Part shown: in pieces, positions 8,674 to 20,639 of the stretch
Numbering within the stretch: the first letter of the stretch is position 1
Layout: each line of letters begins with the position of its first letter
NCBI GenBank assembly: GCA_036336715.1
Contig: JAYZFP010000064.1
Location: 25,878 to 89,877, forward strand
Direction of reading: 5' to 3'
DNA: 64,000 nucleotides
Source: JABAAE01 sp036336715
Lineage (GTDB): Bacteria; Planctomycetota; Planctomycetia; Pirellulales; Pirellulaceae
Notes under the pieces: generated by a model
Told to the model about the DNA's origin: nothing
Database searches by the model: none
What the model saw: the letters and a program-made list of their open reading frames with translations, nothing else
Program-made: the position numbers and the translations under genes

Positions 8674-9342
8674 ATGAATACGGAACGGATTCCGGAGCAA
8701 GTTTGGATGCGAAGCATACCAACCATTTTCACATTCTGGCCAGGATTGCCTCAGCTTTGGTTGTATGGGCGTTGGACGGGTTTGGTGAAAGCGGTTGTTT
8801 TTGCTGCGTTTTTGAACTTCGTCCTCACCGCAACCTATCTTCAAACGGGGCTGATTTCCAAAAACAGCCTGGTGGGCTGCTGGATGGCGGTCGGATTGCT
8901 CTGGACCCTGGCCATTTTCAGGAACGACCGGGTAGTCAAAAAAGCCCAACAACAGGATGTCCCGGAGGAATCGGCAGAGCGTAACGAGCTGTTTGCCCTC
9001 GCTCAATCAGAATACCTGCGGGGACACCTGGATGAAGCGGAAAACCTGCTGGAAAGGGTGATCTGGCTGGAACCAGCCGACCTGGACGCCCGCCTTTATC
9101 TCGCAACGATTTACCGCCACCGGGGCAGATTGCATCAGTCCGGCCAACAGCTGGACCTAATGGAAAAATATGAGCAGGCCTCCAAGTGGCAATTTCAAAT
9201 AGCTGATGAACGAAAAATGCTCGCTGAACTTGAGGAAGAACTCCGGGGCCCGGATTCGGACTCAGGATGGCAAGAAACCGACCGGGAGGAGGTTTTGGGG
9301 GACGCCGAAGCACCGGATTCACCCAGTCGAATCGCCGCGTAA
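8674..9342 (+). CDS. Membrane protein with two N-terminal helices and a TPR tail
   Basis: About 222 residues from the ATG at 8674; a further in-frame start lies at 8617 but would add a basic stretch unlike a signal. Two hydrophobic segments lie near the N-terminus (around LVKAVVFAAFLNFVLTATYL and LVGCWMAVGLLWTLAIF). They are followed by a soluble part with TPR-like helices (LFALAQSEYLRGHLDEAENL, then LEPADLDARLYLATIYRHRG). The C-terminus is acidic. It is probably an inner-membrane protein whose TPR region binds a partner. It sits 88 bp upstream of clpC on the same strand. The family is not named, and the function is unknown. Confidence 0.75.
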   Translation: MNTERIPEQVWMRSIPTIFTFWPGLPQLWLYGRWTGLVKAVVFAAFLNFVLTATYLQTGLISKNSLVGCWMAVGLLWTLAIFRNDRVVKKAQQQDVPEESAERNELFALAQSEYLRGHLDEAENLLERVIWLEPADLDARLYLATIYRHRGRLHQSGQQLDLMEKYEQASKWQFQIADERKMLAELEEELRGPDSDSGWQETDREEVLGDAEAPDSPSRIAA

Positions 9343-9430
9343 TGCGAAAAGATTGTCAAGCACCACTTTTCCAATCCACTGATCACTCCGATAATAAATA
9401 AAAACAGTCGCCGTCACGAAGGATCCAAAC

Positions 9431-12004
9431 ATGTACGAACGATTCACTGATCGCGCCCGAAAGGTCATGCAATTGGCCAATCAGGAAGCACAGAGATTCA
9501 ATCATGAATACATCGGAACCGAGCACATCCTGCTCGGGCTCGTCAAAGAAGGAAGCGGAGTCGCCGCCAACGTCCTGAAAAATCTTGACGTCGATCTGCG
9601 AAAAATCAGGCTTGAGGTGGAAAAGCTCGTCCAGAGCGGCCCCGACATGGTCACAATGGGAAAGCTGCCGCAAACACCCCGTGCCAAAAAGGTAATCGAG
9701 TACTCCATGGAAGAGGCTCGCAACCTGAATCACAACTACGTCGGCACCGAACACATTCTTCTGGGGCTGCTGCGGGAACAGGAAGGTGTGGCTGCCCAGG
9801 TGCTGATGAACCTCTCGCTGAAACTTGAAGACGTTCGGGAAGAGGTGCTGAACCTGCTGGGGCATGATCTCGAGGGTGCCGAGGCGGGTGCCCGGGGCCG
9901 GTCCGACGGCGGTGGAAGCAGTGAAAGCCCATCCGGCAAGAGCAAATCAAAAACTCCTGCCCTTGACAGTTTCGGCCGGGACCTGACCGAACTGGCCCGG
10001 CAAAACAAGCTGGACCCGGTGATTGGCCGGCAAAACGAAATTGAAAGAGCGATTCAGGTCCTTTGCCGGAGAACCAAAAACAATCCTGTCCTCCTCGGCG
10101 AAGCGGGCGTGGGAAAGACCGCGATCGTTGAGGGGTTTGCTCAGAGGGTTATCTCCGGGAACGTGCCTGAAATCCTCGCAGACAAGAGGATAGTTGTCCT
10201 GGACCTGGCCATGATGGTTGCCGGCACCAAATACAGGGGTCAGTTCGAAGAGCGGATCAAGGCAGTCATGAACGAGGTCCGGCGAGCCAAGAACACGATC
10301 CTGTTCATCGACGAACTGCATACACTGGTCGGAGCGGGAGGGGCCGAAGGAGCCATCGACGCCGCGAATGTACTCAAGCCCGCACTTTCCCGCGGTGAGA
10401 TCCAGTGCATTGGAGCCACAACCCTGGACGAGTACCGAAAATACATCGAAAAGGACAACGCTCTCGCAAGACGGTTTCAGGAAGTGATCGTCGACCCTAC
10501 CAGCGACGGGGAGACTGTCGAAATCCTCAAAGGTCTGCGTGAGCGATACGAAAAGCACCACAATGTCCAGATCACGGATGACGCGGTGGAGTCAGCGGTC
10601 GAACTCTCAGCCCGCTACATCACCGGGCGTTGTCTCCCGGACAAGGCGATTGACGTTATCGATGAGGCAGGTGCCCGCGTCCGCCTGCGGACCATGACCC
10701 GACCACCAGACCTGAAAGACATCGACGAGGAAATCTCCCAGCTCAACAAGGATAAGGAAGATGCCGTCGCCAACCAGGACTTTGAAAAGGCTGCCGCGCT
10801 GCGGGACCAGGCGGACAAACTGAAGAAAAAACGGGAACAGATCAAACGTGACTGGCGGGACAAATCCCGTGAAGTCGATGGCGTGGTGGACGAAGAGGTG
10901 ATTGCTGAAGTCATTTCCAAGATGACCGGCATTCCACTGACACGGCTTTCCACAGAAGACAGCCTGCGACTGCTCAAGATGGAGGACGAACTTCACAAGA
11001 AGGTCATCAGCCAGGATCACGCCATCAAATCCATCTCCAAGGCCGTTCGCCGAAGCCGCAGCGGTCTCAAAGATCCCAAACGGCCGATCGGTTGCTTCAT
11101 GTTTGCCGGTCCCACCGGTGTGGGAAAGACCTTGTTGGCCAAGGCACTTGCCGAATTCATGTTTGGTGATGAGGAAGCCCTGATCACAATCGACATGAGC
11201 GAATACATGGAGAAGCACAACCTGTCACGACTGATCGGTGCTCCTCCGGGGTACGTCGGTTACGAAGAAGGCGGCCAGCTGACCGAGAAAATTCGCCGAC
11301 GCCCCTATGCCGTGGTCCTGCTGGATGAAATTGAAAAAGCCCACCCGGACATTTTCAACATGCTCCTTCAGGTGATGGAGGAAGGTCGCCTGACCGACAG
11401 CTTTGGCCGAAACGTTGACTTCCGAAACGTGATCATGATCATGACCACCAATGTCGGAGCTCACGCCATCAAAAATGAATCCCGGTTCGGCTTTGAAGTG
11501 CCTGGGGATGACTCCTCTTTCGAGAGCATGAAAGAGCGTGTTTACGACGAGATCAACAAGGCCTTCCGCCCCGAGTTTCTCAACCGGATGGAAGAACCGA
11601 TCATCTTCCGTCATCTGGAAAAGAAAGACCTCAAGGAAGTGGTAGACCTGGAGCTGAAAAAAGTCTGTGCTCGACTGCACGAAAAGGGTTTCGAGGTGGA
11701 ACTCACCGACGAGGCCAAGGAATTCCTGATCAAGAAGGGCACCAACCTCGATTTCGGTGCACGGCCAATGAGACGCGCCCTCGAAAGTTACGTCGAAGAC
11801 CCGCTCTCCGAAGAACTTTTGCAGGGCGCCTTCGAAGGCAAAAACAAGATCATGATCGATGTCGTCCGTGAGGGCGAAAAGATCAAGCACCTGCAGTTCG
11901 AGGGAACCTTCGAAAGCACGGCAGAAGCCGAAGAAGAGCCCGTTGCAGCTACGGTCGGTGAAACCGAAGAGCCTGCTGACGAGCCTGAAACCGAAGAGCA
12001 GTAA
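9431..12004 (+). CDS. clpC: ATP-dependent Clp protease ATPase subunit ClpC
   Basis: 857 residues. This Hsp100 unfoldase feeds proteins to ClpP. It starts with the double Clp-N repeat (MYERFTDRARKVMQLANQEA, EYIGTEHILLGLV and its second copy). AAA domain 1 has Walker A GEAGVGKT near residue 223 and Walker B ILFIDELHTLVG near 290. A UVR-type coiled middle domain lies about residues 425-475 (EKAAALRDQADKLKKK), which marks ClpC rather than ClpA or ClpB. AAA domain 2 has GPTGVGKT near residue 561 and VVLLDEIEKAHPDIFN near 633. The C-terminal tail is unusually acidic. The ATG is preceded by GAAGGA. A strong terminator follows 54 bp after the stop. The CtsR/McsAB regulators usual in Firmicutes are not next to it. 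Confidence 0.97.
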   Translation: MYERFTDRARKVMQLANQEAQRFNHEYIGTEHILLGLVKEGSGVAANVLKNLDVDLRKIRLEVEKLVQSGPDMVTMGKLPQTPRAKKVIEYSMEEARNLNHNYVGTEHILLGLLREQEGVAAQVLMNLSLKLEDVREEVLNLLGHDLEGAEAGARGRSDGGGSSESPSGKSKSKTPALDSFGRDLTELARQNKLDPVIGRQNEIERAIQVLCRRTKNNPVLLGEAGVGKTAIVEGFAQRVISGNVPEILADKRIVVLDLAMMVAGTKYRGQFEERIKAVMNEVRRAKNTILFIDELHTLVGAGGAEGAIDAANVLKPALSRGEIQCIGATTLDEYRKYIEKDNALARRFQEVIVDPTSDGETVEILKGLRERYEKHHNVQITDDAVESAVELSARYITGRCLPDKAIDVIDEAGARVRLRTMTRPPDLKDIDEEISQLNKDKEDAVANQDFEKAAALRDQADKLKKKREQIKRDWRDKSREVDGVVDEEVIAEVISKMTGIPLTRLSTEDSLRLLKMEDELHKKVISQDHAIKSISKAVRRSRSGLKDPKRPIGCFMFAGPTGVGKTLLAKALAEFMFGDEEALITIDMSEYMEKHNLSRLIGAPPGYVGYEEGGQLTEKIRRRPYAVVLLDEIEKAHPDIFNMLLQVMEEGRLTDSFGRNVDFRNVIMIMTTNVGAHAIKNESRFGFEVPGDDSSFESMKERVYDEINKAFRPEFLNRMEEPIIFRHLEKKDLKEVVDLELKKVCARLHEKGFEVELTDEAKEFLIKKGTNLDFGARPMRRALESYVEDPLSEELLQGAFEGKNKIMIDVVREGEKIKHLQFEGTFESTAEAEEEPVAATVGETEEPADEPETEEQ

Positions 12005-12057
12005 TTTGCAGGAAACCCGCCATCCCCGGTGGCGGAATCACAAAACGAATCGAACAC

Positions 12058-12083
12058 AGCCGGTCCCTTGACCGGCTTTTTTT
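12058..12083 (+). terminator. Rho-independent terminator after clpC
   Basis: Perfect 8-bp stem (AGCCGGTC/GACCGGCT) with a CCTT loop, followed by a run of seven T, 54 bp after the clpC stop. Confidence 0.9.
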
Positions 12084-12120
12084 ATCCTCAAGTAACCGCT
12101 GGCCGGAGGAACTTGCCCGC

Positions 12121-12148
12121 TAAAAAGCAAGCGATAAAAAGCAAGTGA
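12121..12148. repeat. 14-bp tandem duplication
   Basis: Two adjacent 14-bp copies (TAAAAAGCAAG(C/T)GA), 13 of 14 identical, in the short region between the clpC terminator and the next gene. Confidence 0.8.
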
Positions 12149-12216
12149 TGGCAGGCGGTTGCCATCCCGGGGAGGCGACACCTTTCTTTGCAGGGGTCCG
12201 CCGATCGGACCGCGTT

Positions 12217-13320
12217 TTAACCAAAAACACCTTCCAGGCTTCGCAGGTAGTCGATTGCCTCTTCGACACTCGAGGTCTGCACACCCCGGCCCCGGCCCGC
12301 CCGGTCGATCTCCCCCAACTCGATCAACTCGGCGTAATTTTCGTTGACACGCAGTCGGCGATGCGCCCGGGCACCAATGCTCTGATCCCGAATGCGATGA
12401 CAGTCCATGTGGTGTTCGATCAGCCACCCGGTTCGCTCGCTGACAAAACCCTCCAGTGCCTCCAGCCCCGCTGTCACGTGATCCGCTGGATCGATCGCTT
12501 TGCCGACATCATGGAGCAGCGCCGCCAGCAAAAACTCCTCGTCGTAGGGATGAACATCAACCCCCAGGTCAAAAACCTGTAACGAGTGGTAGAGCGCGTC
12601 TCCCTCAGGGTGGTAACGGGAATCCTGCTTGACGTTTTCCAGGGGGTAAAGGAGTGACTCAAAATACTGGAAACGATCCACGCGGTCAGCGAGCCCTTCA
12701 AGCTCTGCTTCCAGGTCCATCTCGGGGTACTCGCGGAGCAGAAACTGTTTCAATTCGTTGAGACTGGCGCGTTCCATTGCCTTGCCGGTGATGGAACTTT
12801 TGAACACGTGGTGAGCCCGGTTATACGGGTACAGTGTCAACTCGACCGGGAATTCTCCTCGAACGTGAACATGTGTGTAAACCACCGACTCCCCATCCTT
12901 GCGGACCTGCTTCCGTTCGACATCATAAAGCAGCCCCCGTTCCTCCAGCCGACAGGTGATTGCCTCAAGTGAGTCGGTAAACAGATGAATGTCGACATCC
13001 GAGCCTTTTCGTATGTGACCTGTTAGAACCGACCCGATAAGCCGAGGCTTGAATTCGCTGAAAAACTGCATGAACTGCAGTGCTTCCAGCCGCATGGTGC
13101 GGAGGTTGGAGACTCGCGTTTCGCCTTCATGCAGGCGGGCAAACAACTGAATCTCATCTCGGATTTCCGCATTGCCGGGAAGGTCAGACGGCTTGACCCA
13201 ACCCTTGCATATTTTCCGGGCCGCTTTCATTTTGGTACGGTAGTACTCGGACTCCGATCGTTCATACATTAACCGGGCGGCTTCCCATGCAATTTGCCGC
13301 CGCAATTTCTTCTTGTCCAT
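12217..13320 (-). CDS. Nucleotidyltransferase-HD phosphohydrolase domain protein
   Basis: 367 residues from the ATG at 13320 (MDKKKLRRQIAWEAARLMYE). The frame stays open to 13437, but that extension runs into the palindrome in front of the divergent TetR gene and has no family look. The first half holds a polymerase-beta-type nucleotidyltransferase core (LIGSVLTGHIRKGSDVDIHL: the GS and DxD motifs). The second half is an HD domain with LLAALLHDVGK (HD pair at about residues 270-271), DHVTAG and a histidine pair in LIEHHMDCHRI. The combination recalls CCA-adding enzymes and GlnD-type proteins, but neither full pattern is present, so the substrate is unknown. It is transcribed away from the TetR operon. 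Confidence 0.8.
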   Translation of the reverse strand: MDKKKLRRQIAWEAARLMYERSESEYYRTKMKAARKICKGWVKPSDLPGNAEIRDEIQLFARLHEGETRVSNLRTMRLEALQFMQFFSEFKPRLIGSVLTGHIRKGSDVDIHLFTDSLEAITCRLEERGLLYDVERKQVRKDGESVVYTHVHVRGEFPVELTLYPYNRAHHVFKSSITGKAMERASLNELKQFLLREYPEMDLEAELEGLADRVDRFQYFESLLYPLENVKQDSRYHPEGDALYHSLQVFDLGVDVHPYDEEFLLAALLHDVGKAIDPADHVTAGLEALEGFVSERTGWLIEHHMDCHRIRDQSIGARAHRRLRVNENYAELIELGEIDRAGRGRGVQTSSVEEAIDYLRSLEGVFG

Positions 13321-13422
13321 TGGCTTTGAGCTCTTGGCTCGATAGAAAGAACATTCCCAGGGTGCTTCCCACAGGATAGCGATTTCCCGGAAAAGTTCAC
13401 ATTTGGTGGAAAAAAAGACATT

Positions 13423-13447
13423 AAACACCTGTTTCATACAGGCGTTT
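13423..13447. promoter_or_regulatory. Putative TetR-family operator
   Basis: 25-bp interrupted palindrome: arms AAACACCTGT and ACAGGCGTTT (9 of 10 complementary) around TTCAT, ending 16 bp before the ATG of the TetR gene. Position and size fit autoregulation of the TetR-HlyD-RND operon. Binding is inferred. Confidence 0.6.
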
Positions 13448-13463
13448 TACCTATCATGGTGAG

Positions 13464-14198
13464 ATGAACGCCGACAAAGATGCACCTGACATCCGAAAAA
13501 AAATCCTGCTGACCGCTGGGCGAATCTTTGCCGAAAAAGGTTTTGCGGATACCAAGATCAGGGAAATCTGCACAGCTGCCGAAGTCAACCTTGCGGCCGT
13601 CAATTATTACTTCGGCGACAAGGAAAACCTCTACATCGAGGCGGTGTCCTTTGCCCGCAACAGCCGAGCAGAGGAAAACCCGCTTTCGGTCGATCTTTCC
13701 GAACCGGAGGATAAATTACGACAATTTATCCTGACTCTGGTAAACCGGACGGCGGGAATCAACGAACCTCCCTGGGAAGTGCAGTTGTTGCTGCGCGAAG
13801 TCCTGTTTCCCACGGAAGCCTGCCGGAGGCTGATCGATGAGTATTTCCGTCCCTTTTTCAACCAGCTGCTCGCAATCGTGGGGGAACTCTCGCCACGGCC
13901 ACTCGACCTGGCCCTGGCCTATCGCCTGGGATGCTCCATCGTGGGGCAGGTGATGTACCTCCGGTTCACTTCCAGGATGAACGCCCTGTTTCTTCCGGAA
14001 TCGATGGGCGAAAAATATTTTCAGAACGAGCAGATTGCGGAACATGTTTACCAGTTCTCCCTGGCGGCCATCCGGTCGGATTCCTTCTGGAACAGTCTCC
14101 CCGACACACCAGGAACCACCCCGGTAGTCCCAGCCACAAAAGCCGCCGAATGCCCCCCTGTCAAACAGAAAATTTCTTCCAGACCACGCGATCCATGA
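13464..14198 (+). CDS. TetR/AcrR-family transcriptional regulator (CecR-like)
   Basis: 244 residues. The N-terminus is a TetR helix-turn-helix (IFAEKGFADTKIREICTAAE and NLAAVNYYFGDKENLYIEAV, residues about 20-65). The C-terminal ligand domain (LVNRTAGINEPPWEVQLLLR) resembles the CecR/DUF1956 type often linked to efflux genes. Its TGA (14196-14198) overlaps the ATG of the HlyD gene (14195), so the three genes form a coupled operon. It likely represses its own operon through the 25-bp palindrome 16 bp upstream and releases it on binding a toxic compound. The inducer cannot be told. The last 30 or so residues are low complexity. Confidence 0.9.
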   Translation: MNADKDAPDIRKKILLTAGRIFAEKGFADTKIREICTAAEVNLAAVNYYFGDKENLYIEAVSFARNSRAEENPLSVDLSEPEDKLRQFILTLVNRTAGINEPPWEVQLLLREVLFPTEACRRLIDEYFRPFFNQLLAIVGELSPRPLDLALAYRLGCSIVGQVMYLRFTSRMNALFLPESMGEKYFQNEQIAEHVYQFSLAAIRSDSFWNSLPDTPGTTPVVPATKAAECPPVKQKISSRPRDP

Positions 14199-15666
14199 TT
14201 CCAAACCGCCGAGGCAAATCTACCGTCTTCCAGACCATTCTTTCGTGCATCATCTTTTTCGGGACGATTGGCATGGTGATCCTTTTGGTCAACCTGAAAA
14301 AGAAACCGGCGGAAGAACCGGACACCCGCAAGGATCCCCTGGTGGACTACGTGGAAGTTGCCTCGTATTCCGACGACATCAAAATCAACGTCACCGGTGT
14401 GGCCCTCCCGTTCCGCGAAATCAATATTTCAGCGGAGGTGACCGGAAGCATCACTGTAAAAACGGATCGCTGTCAGGCCGGCCGATATGTGGAATCGGGT
14501 GATCACCTGTTGTCCATCGACTCCCGCAAGTACGCGTTGGCCCTCAAACGGGCCAATTCAGAGGTCGACGAGGCAAAGGCCAGGGCCAAAAAAGTCGAGT
14601 CCGAACTGAAGGCCGCTCGTGAAATTCACCAGCTGATGCTGGACGATCTCCAGTTTCAGTCGACCGAAAACCAGAAACGGGAGCAACTTTTCAAACAGAA
14701 CGCGATCAGTGAAACCGAATTGACACAGAGCCGGCGAAGCCTGATCGCTGCCCGCAACGCGGAAAAAACACAGGGTAGCCGGGTGGACACTCTCGAGGCG
14801 GATCTTCTGGCTCAAAAAAGTCTCGTATCCCTCAAGGAGGTGATGCGGGAAGAGGCTGAGGTCGATTTCAAAAAAGCCGTCATTCACGCCCCTTCCCGGG
14901 GAGTCATCATTTCCGACGATGTCCAGAAAGATGACTTTGTCCAGGTCGGCAAGTCACTGCTGGTGTTTGAAGACACTTCTGCGATCGAAGTCCGCTGCGA
15001 CCTGAGAAGCGACCAATTGCAGTCGGTGCTCGATTCTGCGGGTGAGGCAACTGATGGCGGAGACCCGTTCAGCCTGCCTCCACTGGAAGCCCGAATCCGC
15101 TACGAGGGAAACGGGCACGTTTTTGAATGGGCGGGTGTCCTGGACCGGTATGACGGACTCGGCTTGAACGAAAAAACCCGCACCGCCCCCTGCAGGATCC
15201 TGGTGCGGAACACGAAATCCCTTTCGGGCAACCGAACCCTGGTACGCGGCATGTATGTATCGGTGCGGCTCAACCTGGGAAAACAGGAAGACCTGCTGGC
15301 TCTTCCTGCGGAAGCGATCAAGGCCGGTAACGTGGTCTGGCTGGTCGAACAAGACAAACTGCAGGAACGGGTAGTCCGGGTTGTCAACCGGATGAGCGAT
15401 TCCGAGGGCAGGGAAATGGCCATCATCCAGGCTGGCACCGCCGGTCTGAGCAGGGGACTGAAGGCGATTGTATCCCCAATTCCGCAACCAACCATCGGCA
15501 TGCCCCTGCGTTCCCGCAATGTCACCGACCCTGCCGATTCGGGCAAAGCGACAGGAAGTGGCGAACCGCAGAAAGATGAACCGGACGCCAGTTCATCATC
15601 TGAATCCGGCGGAAACACGGTTAGATCGGCAACCACGACGAAGCGGAAAATCAGGAGGCAGGGCTG

Positions 15667-15667
<1 letters not shown>
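14195..15667 (+). CDS. RND efflux periplasmic adaptor (HlyD/AcrA family)
   Basis: 490 residues starting in an ATGA overlap with the TetR stop; the frame extends upstream but that part lies inside the regulator gene. One membrane anchor (TILSCIIFFGTIGMVILLVN) is followed by a lipoyl/barrel-sandwich half (VTGVALPFREINISAEVTGS), a coiled-coil hairpin of about 130 residues, the second sandwich half (VIHAPSRGVIISDDVQKDDF), a beta-barrel region and a low-complexity C-terminus. It links the inner-membrane pump to an outer-membrane channel. Its TGA overlaps the ATG of the pump gene by one base. No TolC-type outer-membrane gene is present here, so the channel must be supplied from elsewhere. Confidence 0.92.
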
Positions 15668-18945
<3,278 letters not shown>

Positions 18946-18984
18946 TTCACAGAACGACTTCCCCCCACCTTGCGAGCTCATGGA

Positions 18985-19737
18985 ATGGCAAACCCAGGCA
19001 ACGCACCCCTCCGGTTACTCGTCAGCGTCAAAAACCGCCAGGAGGCGGTCCGAGTGGATTCGATCGGTGTCGATTTGCTCGATATCAAGGACCCGCTCAA
19101 CGGCGCCCTGGGGAAAGCATCCAACCAGGAAATCGAGAACATCTGTGCCGCGGTTCGACCGGAAACCCGGTTGAGTGCCGCTCTTGGGGAGCTGGAGGAG
19201 TGCGAATCCTTTTTCAAAACGGCAACCCTGCCCGAAAGGATCCAGTTTGCCAAATGCGGTCTTGCTGGAACCGCCGGATCCAATTGGCGACAGCGTCTGC
19301 AACAGGTATGGAAAAAATTGCACCCATCCTGCCGGCCCGTGGCGGTCGCTTATGCGGATGCCTGCCCGGCCCAAGCCCCTGAACCGTTGCAGATCCTCGA
19401 ATGCGCCAGGGAGAATGGCCTGGGGTACCTGTTACTGGACACCTACTCGAAGCTGGAAGGAAACCTTTTTTCCCACCTCGAGGCCCGGGATGTATCGCAT
19501 TTGATTACATTGGCCAGGAAATCCGGTATCCGGGTGGTCCTGGCCGGTTCTGTGGGCATCGACGAGCTTGAAAACATCCGGTACCTGGGAGCTGATTACG
19601 TGGGAGTAAGAGGAGCTGTTTGCGACAACGATCGCCAGGGGAATATCTCCGGCGAACGCCTGCTCCATTTCAAAAACGCGGTAGAACGTCCGGATCGCCG
19701 GATCGCCAGATCCTTGACACCTGTTTCCCAAACCTGA
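18985..19737 (+). CDS. mfnB: (5-formylfuran-3-yl)methyl phosphate synthase (MfnB/DUF556)
   Basis: 250 residues from the ATG at 18985 (a TTG at 18970 is an alternative). MfnB condenses two glyceraldehyde-3-phosphates into the furan precursor of methanofuran. The TIM-barrel pattern is clear: LLVSVKNRQEA, VDLLDIKDPLNGALG with Lys35, QFAKCGLAGT, VAVAYAD, LLLDTYSKLEG, VVLAGSVG and DYVGVRGAVC. The three lysines used by the archaeal enzyme have counterparts in DIKDP, AKCGL and DTYSK. In planctomycetes such genes go with tetrahydromethanopterin/methanofuran-dependent C1 oxidation, whose other genes are not in this window. It lies 39 bp after the RND pump on the same strand. Confidence 0.87.
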   Translation: MANPGNAPLRLLVSVKNRQEAVRVDSIGVDLLDIKDPLNGALGKASNQEIENICAAVRPETRLSAALGELEECESFFKTATLPERIQFAKCGLAGTAGSNWRQRLQQVWKKLHPSCRPVAVAYADACPAQAPEPLQILECARENGLGYLLLDTYSKLEGNLFSHLEARDVSHLITLARKSGIRVVLAGSVGIDELENIRYLGADYVGVRGAVCDNDRQGNISGERLLHFKNAVERPDRRIARSLTPVSQT

Positions 19738-19843
19738 TGGCTTCCAACCGGAGACTGCAGTTTTTTCAGCTGCTCTGTCCATCGTTTCCATCAACATTCT
19801 CGGTCAGCCTTCAACTGCGTCCGAACGGTATCCGAGAGAGAAT

Positions 19844-19870
19844 CCTGGGTGAGCCTGGGTGAGCCTGGGT
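19844..19870. repeat. 10-bp tandem repeat
   Basis: CCTGGGTGAG twice in perfect copies plus a partial third (CCTGGGT). Confidence 0.85.
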
Positions 19871-20008
19871 CGTTCCGGCCACCGATTCAGGGGCCAACCC
19901 CGGTCGGTTTTGTGGACCCCCGGATGACTGGGACCGTACCACTTTGGAATGACACGCAAGCAGATTCCCGGCCACAAAACAGCCCTGCCATAAGACCTCT
20001 GAAGGCTG

Positions 20009-20071
20009 TTGTCAACAAACAAACGGCGAAAGAATTTTTAAAATTTTTTTCCGCATTCAATTTGTTGACAA
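20009..20071. promoter_or_regulatory. Inverted repeat and TTGACA box upstream of the 68-aa gene
   Basis: TTGTCAACAAA (20009-20019) and its exact reverse complement TTTGTTGACAA (20061-20071) flank an A/T-rich tract. The second arm contains a consensus -35 hexamer TTGACA at 20065-20070; no good -10 lies at the right distance. It could be a regulator site or a promoter part. Confidence 0.35.
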
Positions 20072-20205
20072 GCGAATTTCAATGGAAGAAATTGTTAGAA
20101 AGTCATGAAGCATTTTCTTTGGCTCTTCTTCTTTCAACGGATCACGGCGGCCTGTGCTGTGGATACCCCGGAGAGAAGAGTTGGCACCTGCAGCGAGGAT
20201 TTAAG

Positions 20206-20412
20206 GTGGAAAATTCGATTCTGGATGCGATCCGACAGGGACATTGGGATTACGAGCCAACCGTCACCCGCGATGATGACTATTCATCAACATCTGCCTT
20301 GCCCGGTTCCGAAGACAAGTTGCAAGTGCTGGCCAGTCGAATAGCGGAAGGCCTTCCACTCTGGCATCCGGAAGACCGAATCACCTACGACGACTCCGAA
20401 CTGCCTGAGTGA
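20206..20412 (+). CDS. Small conserved planctomycete-type protein (68 aa)
   Basis: The start is the GTG at 20206, with an AGGA box 8 nt before it; the in-frame sequence further upstream is not protein-like. The product reads VENSILDAIRQGHWDYEP at the start and ALPGSEDKLQVLASRIAEGL and PLWHPEDR near the end. It has no signal peptide, no membrane helix and no cysteine. It is strongly acidic with two aromatic/proline patches. From memory, similar short proteins with DAI.QG.WDYEP and GLPLWHP.DR patterns recur in planctomycete genomes, but their function is unknown to me. It is isolated between mfnB and a convergent gene. Confidence 0.75.
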   Translation: MENSILDAIRQGHWDYEPTVTRDDDYSSTSALPGSEDKLQVLASRIAEGLPLWHPEDRITYDDSELPE

Positions 20413-20639
20413 TTCGTACGGAATCGGTTGAGCGTTCCTCAAACGGCAAAAAGTTTCGGGCAGGCAAATCGCTGCCAAGTCGTGCGACCAGGAGCGTGGG
20501 TGAACGAAAAGCGGAATCTGCAGGTTCATAAAGCGGTCGATCTCCCGGCACAGGTCGGATCGTTTGGCACCCGGATCACGGAACTTTCTTCCTGGGTAGA
20601 ATTGCCAACCGCCTGACCAGCAACCGGTCCTCCTGCCAG

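Larger units (their letters stand above)
19738..20205. other. Intergenic region with tandem repeat and inverted repeat
   Basis: About 470 bp between mfnB and the 68-aa gene. It holds a 10-bp tandem repeat (19844-19870), an 11-bp inverted repeat (20009-20019 and 20061-20071) and an A/T-rich tract between its arms that probably belongs to the promoter of the downstream small gene. The long open frame running in from 19849 has no coding look before the GTG at 20206. Confidence 0.6.
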
